Below are positions 11,571-22,593 of a stretch of DNA of 64,000 nucleotides, piece by piece; position 1 is the first letter of the stretch; each line of letters begins with the position of its first letter. The stretch is taken from positions 1,116,001 to 1,180,000 of the forward strand of contig FMBT01000290.1 of the NCBI GenBank assembly GCA_900095095.1. The letters are read 5' to 3'. Origin of the DNA: Fragilariopsis cylindrus CCMP1102. Lineage: Eukaryota > Bacillariophyta > Bacillariophyceae > Bacillariales > Bacillariaceae. Below the pieces are notes generated by a model, which worked only from the letters and a program-made list of their open reading frames with translations, had not been told where the DNA came from and made no database searches. Position numbers and translations under genes: made by a program.

Positions 11571-11945
11571 ACAGTATTGCGGCCAAGATTGAAAAATGAG
11601 ATATACAGTATTGCAATCACATAATAATAATATCTAAAAGCAAGATTAAAAAGTGAGAGTCACTAAAATTCCATAAACATCTCAAAAGCCCAGCAAATGC
11701 TGATCGTAGAAATAATTTAACGTCCTAGCACTGTAACGTAAAAGATGATGATATGATTTCCGATGATCATTATAGATAAACAGTACTGCAATCACATGAT
11801 AATAATATCTAAGCACGATTAAAAGTGAGAGTCACTATTTCCATAAACATCTCAAGCCCGGCAGATGCTGATTATGGAAATAATTTAACGTCCTAGCAAT
11901 GTAATATAAAAGATGATAATATGATTTCAGATAATCATTATGATC
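11571..11945. repeat. 175-bp tandem duplication plus partial copy
   Basis: ACAGTA(T/C)TGCAATCACAT recurs at 11605 and 11780, a period of 175 bp. The two units stay alignable over TAATAATATCTAA, GTGAGAGTCACTA, CCATAAACATCTCAA and AATAATTTAACGTCCTAGCA. A degenerate start of a third copy lies at 11571. It sits directly upstream of the gene at 12033, so it may be part of that promoter region. Confidence 0.8.
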
Positions 11946-12032
11946 GATACTGTACAGTACGATAATCACCATATTTCCACATAATTATTATCATATCACC
12001 ACCACTAGTTGCGACAGTAGAAAAATCACAGC

Positions 12033-12996
12033 ATGCCTTCCTCCTCTGACTCTCCTTTTTGGCAAACGAATCAATTAAACAACCGGGGGTGTGTCTTAAT
12101 AATGGAAGGTACTCTCTTTGAAGCAAATAATATCTTTGAATTTGCTGTTAAAAACTTTGGTACTATTGAATCTTCGAGGAATCGGTACGATTCTTCCTTT
12201 ACTTGTTCTTGCGCTTGTTCTTGTAAGGATCTATGCATCGATCCAGGTTGCTCTACGACACTTTACGATAACTCCACAGGGCTACTGCGAAGAAGACGAG
12301 GAAAAGCTGACTGGAAGTATGACAAAAAATTCGCAATTGCGTGCTTCGTCATATTGTGGTCAAGTAAATCAAGATAAATATCACCAGGTATATTCCTTAC
12401 CGCTTGTAATGCACGACGATGAATGGGCTGCATCCTCGCTACAGGAAAAGTACAACATACTTATTTTTAATACTTCTTTATGTAACCATTTGCTCGGAAT
12501 GTATCTATTGAAACAAGAAACAATATATGCTAGCAGTAGTAGCAACACCAACTACAGTATACAAGGGTACCAGTATTTCTTTGAAGTTGCTGGCATGTTA
12601 TACAAATCAGCTCTTAGTAATATCTCAACATTAAATCCAAGTGGTATAGATCAATTATGCCACGTTGCTATGTTTAATAATATTTCACATGTATATAAGA
12701 CTTTACAAGGGTGCGATTCAAGGGAAGCATACAATTACGATATACTACTACTCAAGGCCATATATTGGTGGAAAGATTCAAATTCGAATCTGAATGGATC
12801 ATCAAGTACGAATATGATGAATATGTCACCGCCAATTTATGGCTCGTCATCGTTGAGGAATGACTCTACTGCTACAGTAACAGAATCGATGATGACGACA
12901 TCGGTAACTTCTGCTACTGAAGAGAGTATTGACTCATTTTTAGATAATATATTTTATCTCATCAGCGCATCCGACACTCCTGCATCAGCAGCTTAA
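12033..12996 (+). CDS. Conserved diatom protein of unknown function, frame change inside
   Basis: The N-terminal part (from ATG 12033, with NNRGCVLIMEGTLFEA) and the larger C-terminal part, read to the stop at 12996, lie in different frames. Together they follow the order of a protein type I recognise from diatoms: an Asn-Asn-x-Gly start with a helix-turn-helix repeat, then a VYSLPLVMHDDEW segment, a NTSLCNHLLGMYLL helix, a HVAMFNNISHVYKTL helix, and a Ser/Thr-rich tail ending in FLDNIFYLISASD. The helical repeats look TPR-like. The frames must join somewhere between about 12165 and 12290. I found a plausible donor (GTACGA at 12185) and acceptor (CCAG at 12246), but that pair does not restore the frame. 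The change is therefore either an intron I could not place, an indel in the assembly, or a real frameshift. Function unknown. Confidence 0.65.
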
Positions 12997-15153
12997 ATGT
13001 ACGCACACTAAGCAACGAAAATGATGCGATCATAAACTATTATAAACAGTATAGTAATACTAATAAAATAAAGTTGCATTTATTGACTAAAGTGCTTGTA
13101 TAATGCTTCGATTAAATATTCCATAATCTTACTGACTGGAAACTAGTAAGCCCGTCCTCTCCCCGTACCCCATTCCAATTGAATAGCGAATACATAATAC
13201 ACAGCTTGTGACGTGATCTCGTATACAGTGGTGAGTTAACAGTGCTTTTGAGGTGGTGAAGCGAGAGATGTGAGGATGTGCGAATCATTCATGTAGGTCC
13301 TACGGTGAAAAAGTGATCTATTAAGCAAAGAAGATTCATTAAGTAAAATCATTCACAAACTGCTGATACTATTAGATGACTGCATTAAAAATTCGTAGCG
13401 ATGTTTACTGTCGCGTTTTTATACCTTTTCGATTTTTAAATAATTAGACGCGGATTTTGAAGATTCGATTCAATCACAGTTGTAACAACTGTACATCATC
13501 GATGGCAATTTGAATCGAATGAATCAATCATTTCATCCGAATTCAAAAACTAGCTGGCTTGTAGTACGTGTGACATTACGCTCCAATAATATACAACAAC
13601 TGGTATCTCTTTTCCTCCCTATTAAGGTTAGAGATATCTATCATTCGCCTAGTAATTTTGTAGTTTAGGTGTACAGTTGAGCAAATTCCCATTTTCATGG
13701 TGGTGGGATAATTTTTGTTATTGGAGTAGGCGATAGAATATTTTCAAGAATTTCATATTGCATGGATTGGTCTAGGAAGATTGAGAGCTCCACTAAGTGC
13801 TAGAATCCATAAAGCAAAAATGTGGTACTGCATGTGCTTTCTTGCGTTGTAGGTGCAAAAGGAGGCAAAAAGTGCCCATCCACGCGGGACATGCCTAAAA
13901 GATGTGGTTGAGTTTTATATCTTGTGTTCATTATGATGTACATGCTCCTTCCTTCTACAAATGAAATATTATATAGTGCACACATACCATACACTAGGTT
14001 AAAGATAAAACTACAATAAAACAGGTGTGCCAGTGCATATCACATGTGAGAAGGCCTAGTGGTTTTGAGTGATATGACAAACAGCATAATATAAGGAAAG
14101 GATCAGAACATATTCCTCCACAGAGTCAGTCAAAAAGTCTGCTGCACAGGCAGATACAATGCTACTGACTACTAGGTACTAATGATACTGTCCATGTGTA
14201 GAGAAATAATACTTTACACCTGGCATTTAACTAATTATACTACTGTACTGATGACAATCAGAATGCATGTCAGAAAGGTGTACAGTGCCCATTTTCATCT
14301 CTCATTTTGTCTTGAGGCAAGGAGACCATGCATAACCACCTTCCAAATGAGGTATATCATCCAAGCTCTTCTGGCGCATTATTCATTGATTCACTTGGAG
14401 TCAAGCTAGTTTGTGTAGCTCTATTTAACAGTGATCTGTCAGCTTAAAGAGGTTGATCTAATTCCCTCCCCGTCATTTCTTTTAACTTGTTGGCTGGGGG
14501 AGGGGGGGGGGGGGGGTCATACCTTAATAAGTACGGGGGGGGGGTGTAGGATAATATGAGGTGTACATGGCTAGCTGACTAGGGTATTGGTAGGTTGTTC
14601 TACACTACTACTTAGCTACTAGACAAGTCATTGAAGGAAGCTATAATTTTCATGACTAATTTAGTGGTTGAGTCCTTAGTAATGTACTACTTGTGTGTGT
14701 GTTTGTGTGTGTGTGCAAATTACTGACTTCCTACCTTAAAATGTGTGTATGATGTGTGCGTGCAGATTATTGATTTGGCACGGGATGGAGGAGGGCCGTA
14801 AAATCTATCTCAGGATAGTTTGATGCACATGGGTAGTAAGCTAGTAGGGTATGCATGTGGGTAGGTTGTACTATTACAATTACTACTAATCAAGCTACTC
14901 TAGACTAGATTTTTGAAGACTACTTTGATTAATGCTACTGAATTAGTGTTAGTTCGACTTTATGTATGTATTGTATCTTTTCTTTTTCATGTAATTCGAA
15001 TTATGTATGTTATAAATATTATATATAAGTACTAGGCTATTGTGTAGGCATCATCATTGATTAATTGAATAATTGTTTGTATCATCTCTCTCCCCCATCA
15101 AGATTCATTTATTTATTTTCAAACAAATATAATATATATCATCATTATTATTA
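12997..15153. other. Intergenic, 2.2 kb
   Basis: AT-rich with no supportable gene. Contains G-homopolymer tracts at about 14492-14516 and 14535-14545, a GT-rich run near 14693-14716, and short direct repeats. The right end (about 14960-15153) is the 3' flank of the minus-strand bHLH gene. Confidence 0.4.
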
Positions 15154-17379
15154 TTATGCAGAATACGCATAACTATCACCATTATTGTCATTATTATTGT
15201 TACCTCCTTGCTGTTCATGATTGGCTTGTTGGTGAGAATTATCAGACGGTGACGATCCAGATGATGTAGCGTTGCTACTATTATTAGAATTAACCATTGA
15301 TGTTGATGGTCCACCACCATGCTGCTGCTGAACATTAGTAGTAGCAACTTGCTGTTGTTGCGCATATGGAGGTTGATTATATACCGGAGTTGCCTGTTGA
15401 TGTTGCTGTGGCGGCGGCGCAGCCATCATAGTATTCTGTTGCTGCTGATGTTGCTGTTGTGGAGGTTGATTATATACCGTAGTTGCTGCCTGTTGATGTT
15501 GTTGTGGGGGCGGCATCGGTGCAGCCATCATAGTATGCTGCTGTTGCTGTTGTGGAGGAGGGTACATCATCATTTGTGGTTGCTGCTGCTGCTGATGTCC
15601 ACCTTGTTGTGCTTGTTGTTGTTGGTGCTGTTGATTATGCATTTGATACATCATTTGTTGTTGCATCATCATTGGTTGCATTGATTGCATCATTCGCATC
15701 ATCGCAGCTTGTTGTTGTTGTTGCTGTTGTACAAATTGCTGTTGTGGATCTTGTAATTGCACTTGATGATGTTGAACAACGGGAGCGGGAGCAGTACCAG
15801 CAACAACTGTAGGAGGAGAAACGGAATCACCAGTCGTAGTAGTAGCGCCAGAAGGAGGGGGAACAATGGTACTGTTGTTGTTGATAGCCGTTGCAGTAGT
15901 ATCAGATGATGGTAATACAGGTATGGAAGAAGAAGAAGAAGCATCGTCACCATTACCAGCAGCAGCAGCAGGATTGGTCGTGTTCGTCACCGGTGGCTGC
16001 AGAGGTGGTTGTGCTTGTTGCTGTTGCTGTGCTTGTTGTTGAGAAGGCATAACAGCTTGTGGCATATACATGAATGGTTGATTTCCACCACCCATCATTC
16101 CTGCAGGTCCACCACCAGCAGGATTACAGCCATAAGGAACCATCATCATTGCCTATGTATGTGATAGTAAATAGAAGATAAAAGAGGAGAAAGAGAGGTA
16201 TGTGCATGGATGGACTGTGTTAGTAAGGATTATAGATATATAATAGAGAGAAAGAGAGAAAGCAATCATATTTAATATTCTTACCTGTGGTTTTTGTGGT
16301 GGGTTTCCCATCATATTATTATTCATCATTGTTGCAATAGGATTACTCGACGTAACAGGAGGAGGAATACAATTATTCGGCATCATCATATTACCGTTAT
16401 TGCCATTACCACCATTCGCCATCATCATTGGTGACATCATACTACCATTATTCATCATCATTGGATTCGCCATATTCATTTGAACAGTTGTGGCTTGTTT
16501 TAATTTAGATGCAGTATCTTCACCAGCTTTTTTAGATACAGTTAATTGTTCTTCTAATGAATTAATATCGGATCTTTGTTTATTCGTAACACGAGCTAAT
16601 CTTTCAAGATGTGCAATAGTTCTTGCAATCAAATCGACACGATTGGTGGCACTAAATGGTGGCAGTACACAGGATGACATAACTGAACTGGATGTTGATG
16701 GAGAAGTTGGTTTTAATCGTTTATTACTACTACTTCCATCCTCCTCCGTTGTTGTCTCGTCGTCTCCGTTGTGTGTTGTTTGTTGACGTTGACGTTGATA
16801 TTCTTTGTCACGTTCTTGTTCCCGTACTATAATATCATGTTGATTTTTTTGTTCATCTGTTTCGATACGTTTAATCACATCCGTTAATTCATTAAATTGT
16901 TTATTGACATCCGTTCTTCGTTGTTTTTCACGACTACGTTTCCGTTCCGATCGTACTTCTTTTCCATCATTGCTGTTAGTTGCACTTGTTGTTTGAACAC
17001 CAGCACCACCAGAAGGAGCAGTAAATCCAGCATCTAATACCAAATCAGGTAACGCATTTATCGCCGATGTGGATACTGTGGAGATATTATCGGTATCATC
17101 TAGACTATTAATACGCAGACGTAGATGCGAAGGATGTGGCAGAATTTGTGTGTGTTGTGTCAAACCCGAACCGTGTATATCAGAATTACTCGTATTATTG
17201 GAAGGGATCGAAAATCCCATCAATTCACTTAATTCATCGGCAGTAAATACATTATTAGTTCCTACTCCTCCTCCTCCAGGTGAAGGACCAGCTAATCCAA
17301 TCTGCATCGGACTGTGACTGTATGGATAACTCATGTTGTTGTTATCGTGATTGTTGTTGTGATTGTTATTGTTGTCCAT
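15154..17379 (-). CDS. bHLH transcription factor with long loop and Gln-rich C-terminus
   Basis: Two exons on the minus strand: 17379-16285 and 16152-15154, with a 132-bp GT-AG intron in phase 0, giving 697 aa. The Asn/His-rich start leads to a basic region at about 143-158 (ERKRSREKQRR) and helix 1 (VNKQFNELTDVIKRI). After an unusually long loop of about 70 residues comes helix 2 (NRVDLIARTIAHLERL, about 246-261), running into a coiled coil (about 262-290). After that the protein is Met/Asn- then Gln/Pro-rich, typical of an activation domain. The basic region with E-K-Q-R-R suggests E-box-type DNA binding in the nucleus, probably as a dimer. The loop is much longer than in usual bHLH proteins, so DNA binding is inferred rather than certain. 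Target genes cannot be told from the sequence. Confidence 0.85.
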
Positions 17380-19996
17380 TTTGTACTACTCCGCTTTTTT
17401 TTCCTTCGTTAAATCTCTCACTCTCTCTTTCTGTCAGTTTCCTCTTTTCGTTGCGTCTTCTTGTTTTGTTTTGTTTACTGGCTGGTTGCTAGCTAGCGTA
17501 TGAGCTTTTCTGATCTTGCTAAGAAACAAAGCTGCGAGGCGTGTCGTGGCGGGGTCGGGGCGAAGATAGATCTCGCTTTTGTTATGAAGAGATGGAATAC
17601 GATTTGAAGATGATAGATGTGAATATGTTGGAATGGTTCTAGCTAAGTACACCAGTACCGTATTTGAAGTAATTGCACAGTAAGTTAGGTAGGGGTGTCA
17701 AGCAGGTTTCTTTGTTTTAGTTTATATTATTTGATTTGATTGATGGGTGTAGAAGAGAGTGAGAATTTTGTTCTGTGTCTCGTTCGTTCAGTTTGGTGTC
17801 GTCTTGTGTCTGTTGGAACCTTCACTCATACCACTTTTGGTGCGTTACATTGTTCGCTCCGCAGGCCACGTCATATGGTACTCAGATTACTGCACATAAT
17901 AATTCTTCTTTTTACTTCACATCATCCGTGTGAGTCAATGCTGACCAATCAATGGAGTTGAAGTCCGTACGATCGAAAATCCAATATGTACTACTAGAGC
18001 TACCGCGTCTACTAGCAGTACGCGTGTTTAAAGCGAGGAGAGGACTCGGAAGCTGAATGTCATGACAATGTAATTTTTTGTCGACAAGCAATTCTGCCAC
18101 CGATAGCACATTACTTATCCAATGCGACGTTGAATAATACAATTTCCGGAAGTTCATTTTCGAATCTCCTGACATTGCACGTGTATATATAACATAAACA
18201 TCAAAAAGGTATGTTACTGTCAATAAGTAATAATACTGTAGGTCCCTGCCGTAGCATTCTTTGCATGCGCGTTGTTATGATCGGAGCATGCTTCTGTTCT
18301 AGCCGTTACTTGTGTTTATTGATTTAGCGCGTGGATCGTACTATTGCAGTACTACTGTACGCTGACAGTGGTTTCTTTATCTTCTTTATTCGCTCGCAGT
18401 ACTGTACTACGAGTACTGTAGTACTGTACAATAAATTGTTCGAATTTGCTTAGTAGCCATCCATTCCCAATCTATCGATCAATTAACAGCTATTAATTCT
18501 GCAAGAATGTTGTGTACAAGTAGGTACTAGTATTACCTATTTAGCAACATAATATGTTACACTTCTTAGACGCCAGTACATCATTATTGTTGTGTAAATA
18601 CTGTACAGTACAATGGAACAGCATACAAACAAAAAGTAAGTAGGTTCTAACAGTAATAGTAGTAGATTCATTATTGCTTCCTTTTTTGAATTTGTTATCC
18701 TGAATGCATCTTGATACCCTACTACTACTATAACATTGAACAACTTCGTTTTTGCTTCTAACAACGTCCAAGAAAAGTAGTCCATTTTTGTCAGATCTGT
18801 GGCCAGGGATATGATAGCTAGCATCCAATCCAATCAATGATGAAACACAACAAGTATAGCATGACATTACGAGCTTCATATATGTCATATGTGCGTGTAA
18901 GACCACCAACCAGCACAGCAATGCAAACTAAGCACAAAAGTAAGTACAACACATAGAAAACCATTATATTCATCCATTATACTAGGTCTAGGGTTCAGGA
19001 TTTGGTCTAGTCTTTCTGACATTCCACACAAACAATATCAAACATATTATTCATATTATTATTCCTGTCAAAATACTTTCACTCCAAAATACTTTCACTC
19101 CTTTACTGGTGGTAGTTTCTGAAAAGAGGAAGTGTTATCTATTTGCTAAATCTATCAACAGTAGTCAGCAATACATACTTTATATGTATCTTTTAATACC
19201 TACCTACCTACAGTACCTACCAGACAAAGTTTGATAACCATTTACTGTGCATAGGACTAGAAGCATAGGACTCAATATACCTTTGAATTGTTCTGAGTAT
19301 TATAGTAAGTTCTGTTAACTTTGTTAGGTGTAATAGGCTGGGTGATACAAAATATGTTATATAATAAAGCAACAGAGAAACTTATTACACATGTCCATTT
19401 GATATTACTATAATAATTCATCTTGTTTTACTCAAAATTCAACAAATCTCAAAAACCACAGAAGCCTTCAACTAACTATTAGGCTGCCCCCCCCCTCCCC
19501 CCCCCCCCCCCCCCACACACACACACCACAATGAATATACCCTATATGCAATTGATTTTGCACTAAATTACATTTGCCATACAAATTATTTATTCATTAA
19601 ACAAGTTGTTTCAAATTAGAGCAAGTTGTCAATTGAAGAATTCCATAAATGTTCATACATCAGCAACAAGATACCTCTTTAAAGCTTAGTGAGAGGAGGG
19701 AGGAATGCAGTACCATACACATTTTGAGGGACACGAAAACAATCAATTACAGTAAACACTATTAAATCAATAAAGATAGATAAACATATTTAACACTGAT
19801 ACAATATTTTACTGATAATAGGTTATTTAATCCGTGATGCTGCATACTGCATACATCTATATATATATATACGGTTATCGATTTTCAAAATCGATAACCG
19901 GTTTGTTTTGTTCCAATATCTCAAAATTTGCTTACTATGTCGTCGTTTTATTCGTGTTTCTTACATGTAGGAGAATAACCTGATGGCGCTTTGTCA
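17380..19996. other. Intergenic, 2.6 kb
   Basis: Upstream of the bHLH gene; AT-rich and without a convincing gene. Contains a cluster of GTACTGTA/TACAGTA words at 18345-18430, a poly-C run followed by (AC)n at 19487-19528, an (AT)n run at 19856-19870, and the 29-bp palindrome listed separately. Confidence 0.4.
19872..19900. repeat. Perfect 29-bp palindrome (hairpin)
   Basis: Two 14-base arms (CGGTTATCGATTTT and its reverse complement) flank a single C. It lies just after an (AT)n run and about 100 bp beyond the stop of the coiled-coil gene that ends at 19997, so it could be a transcript-end hairpin or a protein-binding site. Confidence 0.8.
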
Positions 19997-20650
19997 TTAT
20001 CCAGTAAATTCCGCTGTATATCCTAATAGGTAATCTTTACTTGATGCCGATATTCTTTTGCGAGTTGCAATCTTCTTCGTTTGTTTATTATTATCATGTT
20101 TTACAACACCAATACTCGCCCTTCTGCAACCGCGGCGGACGGAACTTTTTTCCGTATCATTAGGCTCAGCACTTTTACTTCTGGGAATTTTCCCATTACT
20201 AATATCTTTATTACCACCCCTGCCTTCCTCTATTGCATTTTCTATACGATCACTATTATTCTTGGAAGTAACACTGACACGATTACTATGACCACCACCA
20301 CCACCTGATGATGATGATGATGCCATTACAAGTTTCAATGATGCTACTTCCAATAGTAAAGTGTCATTTTGCTCTCTTAATTCTTCCATTCTCTGTAAAT
20401 GCTCTTCCCGTTCTATACGTAATTTTTCAACTTTTTTCAATTTATCTTCCAGTATCAATTCATAGGAGCTGTTAGTACGATCTGAATATTCTGAATAAAA
20501 TTTTATTAATTCTTCTATAGACATCTTCTCGTTCGTCGACGTAGTAGGACTAGTCGAGCACGTAGAACTATCCAATGTGCCCCTATCATCATCACGTCCC
20601 ACTTTCATCATGTAGTTCTCTAAGGAGTTTTCCATCAATCCTTTTCTCAT
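19997..20650 (-). CDS. Small coiled-coil protein, function unknown
   Basis: 217 aa, minus-strand ATG at 20650; a second ATG six codons on is also possible. The centre (about 45-112) is predicted helix and coiled coil, rich in Glu/Leu/Arg with a heptad-like pattern (LILEDKLKKVEKLRIEREEH and REQNDTLLLEVASLKLVM). The C-terminal third is basic and Ser/Lys/Arg-rich (RRGCRRASIGV, KKIATRKRIS), which could give nuclear or nucleic-acid association. There are no catalytic motifs and no signal peptide. I do not recognise the family. Confidence 0.6.
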   Translation of the reverse strand: MRKGLMENSLENYMMKVGRDDDRGTLDSSTCSTSPTTSTNEKMSIEELIKFYSEYSDRTNSSYELILEDKLKKVEKLRIEREEHLQRMEELREQNDTLLLEVASLKLVMASSSSSGGGGGHSNRVSVTSKNNSDRIENAIEEGRGGNKDISNGKIPRSKSAEPNDTEKSSVRRGCRRASIGVVKHDNNKQTKKIATRKRISASSKDYLLGYTAEFTG

Positions 20651-22593
20651 TTTCTTTTTTACCTGAACGAATCAATATTCATTTATTTGTGTATTAACAT
20701 TGCTTATCTCCTCCTCGTTCGGACCTTACGATTAGAGGGGCGAATGAAAAATCACACGCAAATTTTAGGTGAAGAGATTTTGTACAATTTTAGAAGAAGT
20801 ATATATAATTTTCGACCTTGATTTGATTTTCCTTGTTATGTTACCGATGTTCTCCTTTCAACTTCCTTACTAAATATAGGGTAGTTCGCTTAAATGTTGA
20901 TCCTTATTTTCTACAACTTTACTTGTATCTAATACAGGACTCGCCGTCGCGGTTAAGGGAAGCTATACACGCACGTCGCGATTGAAGGTAGAACTATGCC
21001 CATACAGAGTCCACGCATTCACAATAAATAACTACGGCGACTCGACTCTAGACTCTTAACGCAAGTAAGAGATCCCCGTTCTTGCATTGCTTTTCACAGT
21101 TAACAAAGCGCTTCTAGAGAAACTGTTCTCTTTTCTTCATTAAGTACAGTTTCTGATTAATGTACTGTAATAGTTCTATTTTCACTTTGACGACCTTCAA
21201 TAACAATAAAATATTAGAACTTGTACAGTAGTACATCCATTCCAAGCATTCTTTTTGGTAAAAGCGATGTTCTCCTCACTACAGGTGATGCGCATACCTT
21301 ATCTGTTGATCCCAGTAGATTATGCCCATTGAAAACCCACGTACCCGCGATAACATCATACAAAATAAATACATCACAAACATAGTAATATTATATTCTA
21401 CGCGCGTAGTAACTTCAAACTACTTGAAGTAGCTAGATAAACGCAATTATAGTAGATCTGGTCCATTCGAATTTGCTGATATCAAATCTAGAAAGAACAG
21501 AAGAAGTATCCCGTTATCAGCGTTGTCTTATAATCATGCGATCTATCTTTCAACGTCTAAAAATTGCATAGAATTGTGACTGTAACGTTGTTACAGCGAA
21601 AAATTGATTTGCAAGTTTCAAGTAAGAACGAAAGTGCGCGTGAAGAAACATAATAGTATTTTATCTAATTACACACCGTTATTGTCTCATTTTTTGGTCG
21701 TACTCTGTTTGAAATGTCCATCGGCGTGACACCATTCTTGTTTTACTGTGTAATCAATCGTAAAGAAATAATAACAGACACAGAAAACAGAATAGAACAG
21801 AATGTTGTGTCACTCAGTATAGTAACGATTCATCTTTTTCCAGTTGTCAAGAAGAAGAAGAAGAAGAAGAAGAAGAAGAACAACAACAATAACAACAAGA
21901 AATATAATTACAATTACAACAAGAATAACACCAATATGAAAGATGAATTGATGATGCTGTCGTTTTCGATATATGATGTTAAAGAAGACGGAGACGATGA
22001 TTGCGACGAAGACGACCAAGTATACTATTACGATGACGATAATGATTTCGATTTTATGTTAACAATATATTGCCGTCAGCAACATCAAGGTTGGCTTATT
22101 ATTAATCGAATGATAAGATCTTATTTCTACTAAAGAAATGCTTCCGATCAAGCACACATGACATTACCATCCTCTTCGAATAGCACCACGCGAAGAATCG
22201 AATCCTGATAGTACACAATCCATTAAAATTTACAATATATTCACGCTCGCATTCCCGTTTACAACAACATGTTGAAATTTGTTAAATGTACCAAAAAAAT
22301 GTAAAAGATGTTATTACTGATAAGCTGCTTGATAAACTAGCTAGTGTACACATAAACCATAAAATTGAATTATTATCTTTGAACGCACTAAATGAATCAA
22401 TCAATCTTTCAATCATTTGTTTCTTTCTTCGCCGGACTACTGTAACTCGCATCGGACTAGGCACATCAGTCCGAACGTGAATATCGAAATACTGTATAAG
22501 CGAATCGATCTACAGTAGCGCAAGCGAGAACTTGGATCCAAAAGATATAGAGCCATGTTGAGATAGTCTACTACTCGTATAATGTACAGTATT
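20651..22593. other. Intergenic, 1.9 kb, with one doubtful ORF
   Basis: AT-rich. An ATG-started 139-codon ORF at 21714-22133 (+) is built on an (AAG)n run at about 21847-21880 followed by Asn-, Tyr- and Asp-rich stretches. Its composition explains it as a microsatellite read-through, and I do not call it a gene. Nothing else is seen. Confidence 0.4.

Larger units (their letters stand above)
11016..12032. other. Intergenic region with a MITE-like relic and a tandem duplication
   Basis: Contains the upstream region of the PARP-finger gene, a degenerate relative (about 11403-11512) of the inverted-repeat element found at 54943-55220, and the 175-bp tandem duplication listed separately. No gene is supportable. 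Confidence 0.4.

Noticed and set aside
15319-15812. Plus-strand Leu/Val-rich ORFs opposite the bHLH gene
   Set aside because: Antisense of CAG/CAA (Gln) repeats; no independent support.
17912-18223. 103-codon minus-strand frame
   Set aside because: No ATG at its start, no recognised motif, and it lies among many stop-free chance frames.
18537-18921. Overlapping minus-strand frames of 98 and 126 codons
   Set aside because: They overlap each other in different frames and show no family features.
21714-22133. 139-aa Lys/Asn/Asp-rich ORF
   Set aside because: Driven by an (AAG)n microsatellite and low-complexity tracts; no evidence of selection can be seen.
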